From Muribaculaceae bacterium Isolate-037 (Harlan) (GTDB lineage Bacteria; Bacteroidota; Bacteroidia; Bacteroidales; Muribaculaceae): a stretch of DNA of 64,000 nucleotides. Below are positions 27,201-34,877 of this stretch, one piece after another; within the stretch, counting starts at the first letter, position 1; each line of letters begins with the position of its first letter. Under the pieces are notes generated by a model that was not told where the DNA came from, did not search any database, and was given only the letters and a program-made list of their open reading frames with translations. The DNA lies in the NCBI GenBank assembly GCA_003762615.1, contig RIAZ01000002.1, positions 248,001 to 312,000 of the forward strand, given 5' to 3'. A program made the position numbers and the translations under genes.

Positions 27201-27858
27201 CTAAATCTCATTTTCAAGCATCCATTTCCATGCCGGCAATATCTCAATTACCTTTCCAGACTCAAACTCAACGGTTTGCTCCTCATCATGAGTGACTATC
27301 ACCATACGGCGCACCGGAACACGCTCCGCCAACTTTACAAGAACTTTCGTCTCCCTGTCAAAGGTATTCAAATCCCCCTGTACGGAATATGCCACTTGCA
27401 CGGCATATCCCTCCTCCGGTATAATGAAATCCACTTCTATATTCTTATTGTAATAGAACAACCTATTACGGTAAATCCTATACAAATAAATAGCACATAG
27501 ATTTTCCAACAACGCACCACGTCCCTTATTTTCAAATATACTCAAAAATCCATTATCTATAAAATAATGCTTTTTAATCGTTTCCCTCTCTGAAAATTTA
27601 GATGCGAAATTATCTAATGAGAACATTGCACAAGCATCCTGAGCATATCTTACGTATTCGCTCACAGTTGACACAGCAATCGACTCTCTTATACAGCATA
27701 TAAGACTTACCTGCCTGACGGACTCCGACAAGCACATATCTACCTTTTGGTTCAAAATCAAACGGACGGTCATACATCTCTACCCCTTCTATGATTTCCT
27801 GACCCTCCTTTATGAGAATACAAAACAACTCCTTACTTGCCGACATGGTTTCTGACAT
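27201..27858 (-). pseudogene. remnant of an AAA ATPase / DUF4143 gene
   Basis: One frame from 27858 encodes an N-terminal ATPase piece with Walker A GVRQAGKSYMLYKR; another frame ending at 27201 encodes the DUF4143 C-terminal nuclease-like part (YFIDNGFLSIFENKGRGALL, ALLENLCAIYLYR, YYNKNIEVDFII). Intact family members have about 380-420 residues; here the two ends are joined with ~150-200 residues missing and a frame change near 27690-27720. A -7 box CAAAATTA (27873-27880, minus strand TAATTTTG) still faces the gene. It is most likely inactive through internal deletion. Confidence 0.75.
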
Positions 27859-27889
27859 TTATGTTAACATCGCAAAATTATAATCATTT

Positions 27890-28013
27890 ATTCGCCATCA
27901 GCAAACAAATCACATCAATTTTATTCGCTGGTAGCAAACAAATCACACCATTTTTATTCGCTACCAACAAACAAATCGCACCATTTTTATTCGCCACCAG
28001 CAAACAAATCACA
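27890..28013. repeat. 33-base tandem repeat, about 3.7 copies
   Basis: Copies begin at 27890, 27923, 27956 and 27989 with ATTCGCYRBYAGCAAACAAA, followed by TCACAYCAATTTTT-type spacers. The period of 33 keeps one minus-strand frame open, repeating an 11-residue motif like NKNGVICLLVA. I see no start signal for it and treat the array as non-coding. It lies between the fic stop (28021) and the ATPase remnant. Confidence 0.7.
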
Positions 28014-28020
28014 TAACTTC

Positions 28021-28911
28021 TTAATCTTTGAATGGGATTCGGAACTTTTGTAGGATAAGTTTGAAGTTGTCTTGTGCTGTAAGGCAAGTGTCTAACAAAT
28101 AACCTTTGATACGTGGCCAGTTGTGCAATCCGTTGTAATAGTACATCTTTAATTCATCGGTAATAATGAATGGTACATATCCCCATTTTATCAGTTCCCT
28201 AAACATTATTAGTCGCCCTACACGTCCATTACCATCCTGAAATGGATGTATGGCTTCAAATCGCTGATGAAAATCAACGATATCCTCAAAAGATGGATTC
28301 TTAAGGGCATTGTATTCCGTAAGCAATTTCTTGATTTCGGAATGTACATTTTCAGGAAGCGTGGTGTCGTTGCCTCCAACCTCATTTGGCAATTTTTTAT
28401 ATTCACCTACGCGAAACCAACTCTTGCGTTCATCAGAAGTTCCGGACTTCAAAAGGCGATGCAACTCCTTGATAAATTTCTCTGTAAGTTTACTGTCGGT
28501 ATTATCTATAATGTAGTCAATAGCGCGAAAGTGGTTTGTTGTTTCCACTATATCATCTACATTCATAGGTTCGCCACTCACTCCAATTGTGTTTGTCTCA
28601 AATATATATCGTGTTTGGTCGTGAGTAAGTTTACTGCCTTCCATGTGGTTGGAATTATATGTGAGATCTATCTGTATCCGATGATAGATACCACCCTTTA
28701 TCTTACCCTCCTTTTGTTCTCTCAATGCCCTGAGTAACGGATTCTCTTTCCTTTGTAATTTTCGTTTTGGCAATTCAGCATCAGCAGGGACATTCCAAGT
28801 CTTACCAACGAGCAATGCTCCGTCTATTTTATTAGAAGCACAGTAATTTCTGGCTGTCCTTTCAGACACTCCATTCAGTTCGGCCCATTCTTTTACAGAA
28901 ATATATTCCAT
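28021..28911 (-). CDS. Fic domain protein with N-terminal helix-turn-helix
   Basis: The product has 296 residues. The N-terminal ~50 residues form a MerR-like HTH (YISVKEWAELNGVSERTARNY). An inhibitory helix motif SNHMEG (S-x3-E-G, class II Fic) lies at about 89-94. The catalytic motif HPFQDGNGRVGR lies at about 207-218. Fic enzymes transfer AMP from ATP to target protein hydroxyls; targets here are unknown. The HTH and a 22-bp palindrome in its promoter (28955-28976) suggest self-regulation. It points away from hsdR, whose invertible end begins 280 bases upstream. Confidence 0.9.
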   Translation of the reverse strand: MEYISVKEWAELNGVSERTARNYCASNKIDGALLVGKTWNVPADAELPKRKLQRKENPLLRALREQKEGKIKGGIYHRIQIDLTYNSNHMEGSKLTHDQTRYIFETNTIGVSGEPMNVDDIVETTNHFRAIDYIIDNTDSKLTEKFIKELHRLLKSGTSDERKSWFRVGEYKKLPNEVGGNDTTLPENVHSEIKKLLTEYNALKNPSFEDIVDFHQRFEAIHPFQDGNGRVGRLIMFRELIKWGYVPFIITDELKMYYYNGLHNWPRIKGYLLDTCLTAQDNFKLILQKFRIPFKD

Positions 28912-28913
28912 CT

Positions 28914-28976
28914 ATCGGCAAGTTTTAATGATTTTTTCTCTGCAAAGGTAGCAAAACTTGCCGATATCGGCAAGTT
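28914..28976 (-). promoter_or_regulatory. fic promoter with palindromic operator
   Basis: A perfect 22-bp palindrome at 28955-28976 (half-site ATCGGCAAGTT) overlaps the -33 region of a minus-strand promoter whose -7 box TACCTTTG is at 28943-28950. A second half-site ATCGGCAAGTT lies at 28914-28924, three bases before the start codon. This is the layout of an autorepressor binding both sides of the promoter. Confidence 0.7.
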
Positions 28977-29193
28977 CTGTTTCCTCCTACTCCAAATTCC
29001 AGCACTTAATATTATCGCTAATTATCAATAATACTACGGTTTTTATTGGATTTGCGACGATAATAAGCTAAATTTGTCGCAAAATTTGCGACGTTATCCT
29101 CTACATAATGGTGCATCAAGCATATCATCGCATATACATTCAGGAAAGATATATGATCAACATATATCGTCATTATATACCAATGGATAGTCC

Positions 29194-29508
29194 CTAATTC
29201 TTCTTATTAAGGAATTGGAGCCACACACGCTGTCCATCATCTGTTTCCAGATGGAAGATGTCGCGCAGTCTCTTTGCTTTCTCAAAACGTGTACCACCTT
29301 CAAGGTAAATCAAGACTTTCTCAAATTCACTGTCAGTAAGATGTTCACGTCCGATTTCAGCAAGAACTTTCTTATTATGTATTTCAAGCTGCTTCTTGAA
29401 ATTAGATTTAAGGTTGGTCTCTTCATCAATCTGAACATACTCGTAGTTCATCTTTTGGAGGGCCTCGATAAGACCTTTTTCCAATGCAGCTTCACTTTGA
29501 ATGGCCAT
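29194..29508 (-). CDS. hsdR: 5' end of hsdR, inverted relative to the rest of the gene
   Basis: The reading frame has 104 residues beginning MAIQSEAALEKGLIEALQKM and continuing with LTDSEFEKVLIYLEGGTRF and WLQFLNKKN. These are the N-terminal features of type I restriction subunits of the HsdR family. It stops at TAG just past an inverted repeat. The remaining 833 residues of HsdR lie on the other strand at 29596-32096 and carry on exactly where this fragment ends. The fragment keeps its own promoter (29528-29559), so in the present state a truncated N-terminal peptide may be made. Not an independent gene. Confidence 0.9.
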   Translation of the reverse strand: MAIQSEAALEKGLIEALQKMNYEYVQIDEETNLKSNFKKQLEIHNKKVLAEIGREHLTDSEFEKVLIYLEGGTRFEKAKRLRDIFHLETDDGQRVWLQFLNKKN

Positions 29509-29595
29509 AATTGTCGTATTATATTTGCAAAATTAGGAATTTTTTCATCATTAATGCAATTATTTAAGGATAAAAAATCCTTAATAAGAAGAATT
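29196..29595. other. 400-bp invertible segment carrying promoter and first 104 codons of hsdR (OFF orientation)
   Basis: TCCTTAATAAGAAGAATT at 29578-29595 is repeated as its exact complement at 29196-29213. Inverting the segment moves the ATG to 29283 on the plus strand and joins FLNKKN to WCQNEFQVSNQITVED with no frame break, giving 937 residues ending at 32096 (2814 bases, divisible by three). The repeat itself encodes the shared residues LNKKN. The present orientation is OFF for full-length HsdR. Confidence 0.88.
29528..29559 (-). promoter_or_regulatory. hsdR promoter inside the invertible segment
   Basis: On the minus strand, -33 TTG (29557-29559), 21 bases, -7 TAATTTTG (29528-29535), 20 bases before the ATG at 29508. 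In this orientation it reads left toward fic's upstream region; after inversion it drives hsdR-hsdM-hsdS. Confidence 0.7.
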
Positions 29596-29663
29596 GGTGT
29601 CAAAATGAATTCCAAGTATCTAATCAAATTACGGTTGAAGACAAACGGAAAAACCGCTATGAT

Positions 29664-32096
29664 GTGACAATCCTAATAAATGGTCTGCCATTGGTACAGA
29701 TTGAGTTGAAACGTCGTGGTGTTGAACTGAAACAGGCTTACAATCAGATTCAACGGTATCATAAGACATCATTTCATGGTCTATTCGACTACATCCAGAT
29801 ATTTGTGATTTCCAACGGTGTTAACACTCGTTACTTCGCCAACAACCCCAATCAAGGTTTCAAATTCACATTCAATTGGACAGATAAATCCAATAATCCG
29901 TTCAATGAATTGAGTCTATTTGCCACTGACTTTCTTGACAAGTGCACTCTTGGAAAGATGATCAGTAAATACGTTGTGATGCACGAAGGCGACAAGTCGC
30001 TCATGGTGCTTCGTCCATATCAATATTATGCCGTAGAAGAGATTATCGACAAGGTACAGAACACCAACCGCAACGGTTATATCTGGCATACCACAGGTGC
30101 CGGAAAGACCCTGACCTCTTTCAAGACCGCGCAACTCGTTGAGGAACTTGACGGAATTGACAAGGTTATGTTCGTAGTTGACCGCCACGATCTCGACACG
30201 CAGACACAATCTGAATACGATGCCTTTGAACCGGGGGCAGTTGACAGCACTTCTGATACAAGAGAACTCATACACCGTCTCCAAAGCGATTCAAAAATCA
30301 TCATTACCACTATACAAAAGCTCAACGCTGCCGTATCCCGACCATGGTACAACAGTAAGATTCAAAAACTTAAGGATAGCCGTGTGGTGATGATATTTGA
30401 CGAATGTCATCGCAGTCACTTTGGCGACAGTCACCGAAATATCGTCAATTTCTTCAATAATCTTCAAATTTTCGGATTCACCGGGACTCCGATATTTGCC
30501 GAAAATTCCTCTGATAAACATACCACCAAGGAAATCTTTGGAGAGTGTCTGCATAAGTATCTTATCAAGGATGCCATTGCCAACGAAAATGTGCTTGGAT
30601 TCCTTGTGGAATACTATCACGGCAACACAGATGTGAACAATAGCAACGAGAACCGTATGCGCGAGATTGCCCAGTTCATTCTCAACAATTTTAATAAATC
30701 CACATACGATGGTGAGTTTGATGCGTTATTTGCCGTACAATCCGTTCCGATGCTCATTCAATATTACAAGATATTCAAGGAACTGAATCCCAAAATACGT
30801 ATCGGAGCTATTTTCACTTACGCCTCAAATGAAAGTCAGGATGACGCAACCACCGGAATGTCGAGCGGCTCGTTTGTAAGCGACCGAGTAGACGGAGCAG
30901 ACGATATGGAAGAGATTATCAACGACTATAACAAGATGTATGGCACATCCTTTTCGTTGCAGAACTTCCGGGCATATTATGATGACGTAAACCTGCGATT
31001 GAAAAAGAAAAAGCCGGATATGGAGTCACTTGACCTGTGTCTTGTTGTCGGAATGTTCCTAACTGGCTTCGACTCAAAGAAACTCAACACCCTATATCTT
31101 GATAAAAATATGGAATACCATGGTTTGTTGCAGGCCTTCAGCCGCACAAACCGTGTGCTCAACGAGCGCAAACGTTTTGGTAAAATCGTGTGCTTCCGCG
31201 ACCTGAAGTCAAATGTCGATGCTGCAATAAAACTATTCAGCGAAGGTGGCGACGAAAATGTGCTACATGAGCCATTTGAAAATGTAAAGAAAGATTACAT
31301 TGATCTGACCAAAGAGTTCCTGACCCATTATCCGGATTCGCGAGTAGTGGATTATCTACAAAGTGAGGAGGATAAACGTAATTTCATTCTGGCGTTCCGC
31401 GACATCATCCGCAAACATGCAGAGATTCAGATATACGAGGATTTCAATGAGGATGACTGCGATTTCCCAATGGACGAACAGCTTTACATGGATTTCCGAA
31501 GCAAATATCTTGACATTCATGATACATTCATGGATTCAAAGACAGTAAAGGACTCAACGCCATCGGATGACAATAGCGCCGAGACAACTCTTGACGATAT
31601 TGATTTCTGTCTTGAATTGCTCCATAGCGACATTATTAATGTTGCCTACATCCTGAGTCTGATTGCCAATCTTAATCCAAATGCCGAAGACTATCCGGAG
31701 AAACGACAGGAAATCCTTAACACTATGATTAAGGATGCAGAATTACGTAGTAAAGCCCAACTTATCGACGGCTTTATTCTCCAGACCGTTGACAATGACA
31801 AGGAGGGTTTCATCAATAAGAAAGCAGATGGCAGCAACGATCTCGAAGAACGTCTTAACCAATACATTCGTCAGGAGAAAGGACGCGCCATTGAGAGTAT
31901 CGCAATGGAAGAGGAAATACCTCTTGAGATTATCAAAAAGTATGTGTCGGAATACGACTATGTGAATAAGGAACAGACCGAAATTATTCAGGATGCTTTG
32001 AAAGGGAAAAAACTCGGATTAATAGAACGCCGTCGCACCCTCAAAAGAATAGTTGACCGACTCCGCAACATTATAAAAACTTTTAGCTGGAACTAA
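29664..32096 (+). CDS. hsdR: type I restriction enzyme HsdR, C-terminal part lacking its start (OFF state)
   Basis: The open frame runs from 29574; the GTG at 29664 is only the first formal start codon. It begins inside the nuclease domain: QIELKRRGVELKQAYNQIQ contains the E-x-K of the PD-(D/E)XK site. Motor motifs follow: Walker A TTGAGKTLTS at about 141-150 of this frame, DECHRS near 246, GFTGTPIF, and TNRVLNERKRFGKIV. HsdR is the translocase/nuclease of type I restriction. The missing N-terminus lies inverted at 29194-29508. hsdM begins two bases after the stop, so expression of all three genes may depend on the switch. Confidence 0.92.
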   Translation: MTILINGLPLVQIELKRRGVELKQAYNQIQRYHKTSFHGLFDYIQIFVISNGVNTRYFANNPNQGFKFTFNWTDKSNNPFNELSLFATDFLDKCTLGKMISKYVVMHEGDKSLMVLRPYQYYAVEEIIDKVQNTNRNGYIWHTTGAGKTLTSFKTAQLVEELDGIDKVMFVVDRHDLDTQTQSEYDAFEPGAVDSTSDTRELIHRLQSDSKIIITTIQKLNAAVSRPWYNSKIQKLKDSRVVMIFDECHRSHFGDSHRNIVNFFNNLQIFGFTGTPIFAENSSDKHTTKEIFGECLHKYLIKDAIANENVLGFLVEYYHGNTDVNNSNENRMREIAQFILNNFNKSTYDGEFDALFAVQSVPMLIQYYKIFKELNPKIRIGAIFTYASNESQDDATTGMSSGSFVSDRVDGADDMEEIINDYNKMYGTSFSLQNFRAYYDDVNLRLKKKKPDMESLDLCLVVGMFLTGFDSKKLNTLYLDKNMEYHGLLQAFSRTNRVLNERKRFGKIVCFRDLKSNVDAAIKLFSEGGDENVLHEPFENVKKDYIDLTKEFLTHYPDSRVVDYLQSEEDKRNFILAFRDIIRKHAEIQIYEDFNEDDCDFPMDEQLYMDFRSKYLDIHDTFMDSKTVKDSTPSDDNSAETTLDDIDFCLELLHSDIINVAYILSLIANLNPNAEDYPEKRQEILNTMIKDAELRSKAQLIDGFILQTVDNDKEGFINKKADGSNDLEERLNQYIRQEKGRAIESIAMEEEIPLEIIKKYVSEYDYVNKEQTEIIQDALKGKKLGLIERRRTLKRIVDRLRNIIKTFSWN

Positions 32097-32097
32097 T

Positions 32098-33645
32098 ATG
32101 GAAATTCAACAAAAACTTCGCGCTCAGCTTTGGGCAGTTGCAAATAACTTGCGTGGTAATATGTCAGCCAACGAATTCATGTATTTCTCGCTTGGCTTCA
32201 TTTTCTATAAATATCTCTCCGAAAAAATTGAAAAATATGTAGACCAAGCACTTGAAAATGACGGAATCACTTTCAAGCAGCTATGGGATAGCCAAGAGGA
32301 AGAGACTATTGAACTTCAGAATGAGGTAAAGAACCAATGTCTTGAAGATATCGGTTATTTCGTTGAGCCTCAATTCCTATTCTCTTCAATTATTGAAAGG
32401 ATAAACCGTAAGGAGAATATTCTTCCGCAGTTGGAACGTTCGCTGAAACGAATTGAGGATTCCACTCTCGGACAGGAGAGTGAAGAGGATTTTGGTGGAC
32501 TTTTCTCTGACATTGACCTTGCATCTCCCAAACTTGGTAAGACTTCCGATGATAAGAACAATCTTATCAGCAGCGTGCTTATCGCCCTTAATGGTATTGA
32601 TTTCGGAGCTGATGAGGCTACCCAGATTGACATTCTTGGGGATGCCTACGAATATATGATTTCACAATTCGCTGCCGGAGCAGGTAAGAAAGCCGGTGAA
32701 TTTTATACCCCACAGGAGGTCAGCCGGATATTGGCTGAAATTGTAACTCTCGGACATCCTCGTCTGCGCAACGTATATGACCCAACTTGCGGTTCCGGAT
32801 CCCTGTTGATACGTGCTGCAAAAATAGGTCATGCTGTTGAAATTTTCGGTCAGGAGAAGAACCCGACAACATACAATCTCGCCCGCATGAACATGCTGCT
32901 ACACGGTATAAAGTTCAGCAATTTCAAAATAGAGAATGGCGACACTCTTGAAGCTGACGCTTTCGGTGAACGTCAGTTTGATGCAGTGGTAGCAAACCCT
33001 CCCTTCTCTGCCGAATGGAGTGCTGCCGAGAAATTCAATAATGATGACCGCTTCAGCAAAGCCGGTCGCCTTGCACCTCGGAAGACTGCGGACTATGCCT
33101 TTATCCTTCACATGATATATCATCTCAATGACGGAGGCACAATGGCATGTGTAGCTCCTCATGGAGTGCTGTTCAGAGGTAATGCCGAGGGTGCAATACG
33201 TCGCTATCTTATAGAGAACAAGAACTATATAGATGCAATCATCGGACTGCCTGCCAATATCTTCTATGGCACATCTATCCCAACTTGCATCATGGTGATG
33301 AAGAAATGCCGCAAAGATGATGACAATATCCTTTTCATCGACGCAAGTAAGGAGTTTGAGAAGGTCAAGACCCAAAACAAACTCCGTGAAGAACATATCC
33401 GCAAGATTGTAGAGACATACCGCGACCGCAAGGAGATTGAGAAATACAGTCATTGTGCTACTCTTCAGGAGATTGCCGACAATGACTATAATCTCAACAT
33501 ACCCCGTTATGTTGACACTTTTGAGGAAGAGGAGCCAATCGACATAAAGGCAGTAATGGCAGAAATCAAGGAGTTGGAAGCCAAACGCGCAGAACTTGAC
33601 AAAGAGATTGAGGGCTACCTCCGCGAACTTGGCATAGTTGAATAA
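32098..33645 (+). CDS. hsdM: type I DNA methyltransferase subunit HsdM
   Basis: The product has 515 residues. N-terminal helical HsdM domain, then the SAM-binding motif DPTCGSGSLL at about 228-237 and the catalytic NPPF at about 300-303, giving N6-adenine methylation. GEFYTPQEV precedes motif I as usual. With HsdS it forms the modification enzyme. It starts two bases after hsdR and ends 53 bases before hsdS. No separate promoter is obvious ahead of it, so modification might also be switched by the hsdR inversion unless a promoter lies inside hsdR. Confidence 0.95.
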   Translation: MEIQQKLRAQLWAVANNLRGNMSANEFMYFSLGFIFYKYLSEKIEKYVDQALENDGITFKQLWDSQEEETIELQNEVKNQCLEDIGYFVEPQFLFSSIIERINRKENILPQLERSLKRIEDSTLGQESEEDFGGLFSDIDLASPKLGKTSDDKNNLISSVLIALNGIDFGADEATQIDILGDAYEYMISQFAAGAGKKAGEFYTPQEVSRILAEIVTLGHPRLRNVYDPTCGSGSLLIRAAKIGHAVEIFGQEKNPTTYNLARMNMLLHGIKFSNFKIENGDTLEADAFGERQFDAVVANPPFSAEWSAAEKFNNDDRFSKAGRLAPRKTADYAFILHMIYHLNDGGTMACVAPHGVLFRGNAEGAIRRYLIENKNYIDAIIGLPANIFYGTSIPTCIMVMKKCRKDDDNILFIDASKEFEKVKTQNKLREEHIRKIVETYRDRKEIEKYSHCATLQEIADNDYNLNIPRYVDTFEEEEPIDIKAVMAEIKELEAKRAELDKEIEGYLRELGIVE

Positions 33646-33698
33646 TTTTTTGCCTTCTATCAATCTCTAATCACATAACTTAAAAATCAGAAATAATT

Positions 33699-34877
33699 AT
33701 GGCAAACAATAACCAACATACCAAACCCAATGTGCCCCCTTTGCGCTTCCCCGGCTTCTCCGTTGAGTGGGAAAGAGTTAAAGTCTCAGACTTATTGGAT
33801 TTCTTCTCAACTAATTCCCTTTCATGGGATATGCTAAATTATGAGAATGGGAAGATTCTGAATCTACACTATGGACTTATTCACAAAGATCTTCCAACTA
33901 TTGTTAATATGAAGGACGCGAATCTGCCCTTCATAAACAACGATAAGATTCCTAAGAATTATACCATTTGTGAAAATGGAGATGTTGCATTTGCTGATGC
34001 GTCTGAAGATACGAATGATGTTGGAAAAGCAATTGAATTTATAAATATTGATAGGGATATAGTTTGTGGTCTCCATACTATTCACGGGCGTGATAAGACA
34101 GATATTACTGTTGATGGATTTAAGGGTTATCTCTTTAGTTCAAAGGCATATCACAATCAGATTCGACGAATTGCCCAAGGTACAAAGATATATTCTATCA
34201 GTTCAAAGAACATGGATGAGATATATTTGGGCATACCATCAAAACGAGAACAAGAAAAGATATTCGCCTTGCTATATGCAATAGACAGACGCATCGCGAC
34301 TCAAAACAAAATAATTGAGAAATTGCAATCCTTAATCAAGGGACTCAGAACCTTTATCTTTTCCGGTTTATTTGAATCTTATGCCAAACTTGGAGAAATT
34401 GCTAAACTATATCAACCACAGACAATATCTACGTCTGAATTACAATCAGAAGGCTATATTGTATATGGTGCAAACGGAATTATAGGACATTATCATTCAT
34501 ATAACCATGCACGCCCTCAGATATGCATCACTTGTAGAGGTAATACTTGTGGGCAAGTATCACTTACATCTCCATTCTCATGGATAACAGGAAATGCTAT
34601 GGTTGTTAATATTGAAAATAAAGTTGAAATAAATCAGATATACTTATTCCATTTTCTTAAAAATTACAATTTTAATTCCATAATAACAGGATCTGGGCAA
34701 CCTCAAATCGTAAGGACTCCTTTGGAACGGATTAAAGTACCAATCACAAACTTAACAGAACAGAAAAGAATTGCCAATACTCTTGATACAAACAATAAGA
34801 ATCTAATAATTGAGTGTAATCTTAAAGAGTTATATGTCAGGCAGAAGCAATTTCTTTTACAAAAGTTGTTTATATGA
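33699..34877 (+). CDS. hsdS: type I specificity subunit HsdS, expressed copy
   Basis: The product has 392 residues. Two target-recognition domains are separated by the central conserved helix region RIATQNKIIEKLQSLIKGL (about 199-217) and closed by a similar distal repeat ending FLLQKLFI. The start ATG and first 13 residues (MANNNQHTKPNVP) exist only in this copy. The leading PPLRFPGFS and central helix DNA are repeated in inverse orientation in the second hsdS, and the two genes end tail to tail with an 8-base overlap. Inversion at either repeat pair would change the recognition domains and hence the methylated sequence. Confidence 0.92.
   Translation: MANNNQHTKPNVPPLRFPGFSVEWERVKVSDLLDFFSTNSLSWDMLNYENGKILNLHYGLIHKDLPTIVNMKDANLPFINNDKIPKNYTICENGDVAFADASEDTNDVGKAIEFINIDRDIVCGLHTIHGRDKTDITVDGFKGYLFSSKAYHNQIRRIAQGTKIYSISSKNMDEIYLGIPSKREQEKIFALLYAIDRRIATQNKIIEKLQSLIKGLRTFIFSGLFESYAKLGEIAKLYQPQTISTSELQSEGYIVYGANGIIGHYHSYNHARPQICITCRGNTCGQVSLTSPFSWITGNAMVVNIENKVEINQIYLFHFLKNYNFNSIITGSGQPQIVRTPLERIKVPITNLTEQKRIANTLDTNNKNLIIECNLKELYVRQKQFLLQKLFI
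33730..33762 (+). repeat. outer hsdS inverted repeat, left arm
   Basis: Thirty-three bases starting ATGTGCCCCCTTTGCG and ending CGGCTTCTCCG, encoding the P-P-L-R-F-P-G-F-S opening of the specificity domain. They are identical, inverted, at 36023-36055. Recombination here swaps the first recognition domain. Confidence 0.9.
34305..34345 (+). repeat. inner hsdS inverted repeat, left arm
   Basis: Forty-one bases starting AACAAAATAATTGAG and ending CTTAATCAAGGGACT, encoding the central helix. They are identical, inverted, at 35474-35514, and the match continues outward with one mismatch. Recombination here swaps the second recognition domain. It contains AATCCTTAAT, also present at the right hsdR inversion repeat. 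Confidence 0.9.

Noticed and set aside
27890..28013. CRISPR array
   Set aside because: Units are contiguous at 33 bases with no unique spacers, and no cas genes are present.
27884..28087. 67-residue frame over the 33-base array as a real hydrophobic peptide gene
   Set aside because: It overlaps the fic 3' end in another frame and has no promoter or convincing start; retained only as a repeat observation.
29664..32096. hsdR as a simple pseudogene broken by mutation
   Set aside because: The missing N-terminus is intact nearby in inverse orientation between exact inverted repeats and joins in frame, so a reversible switch explains it better.
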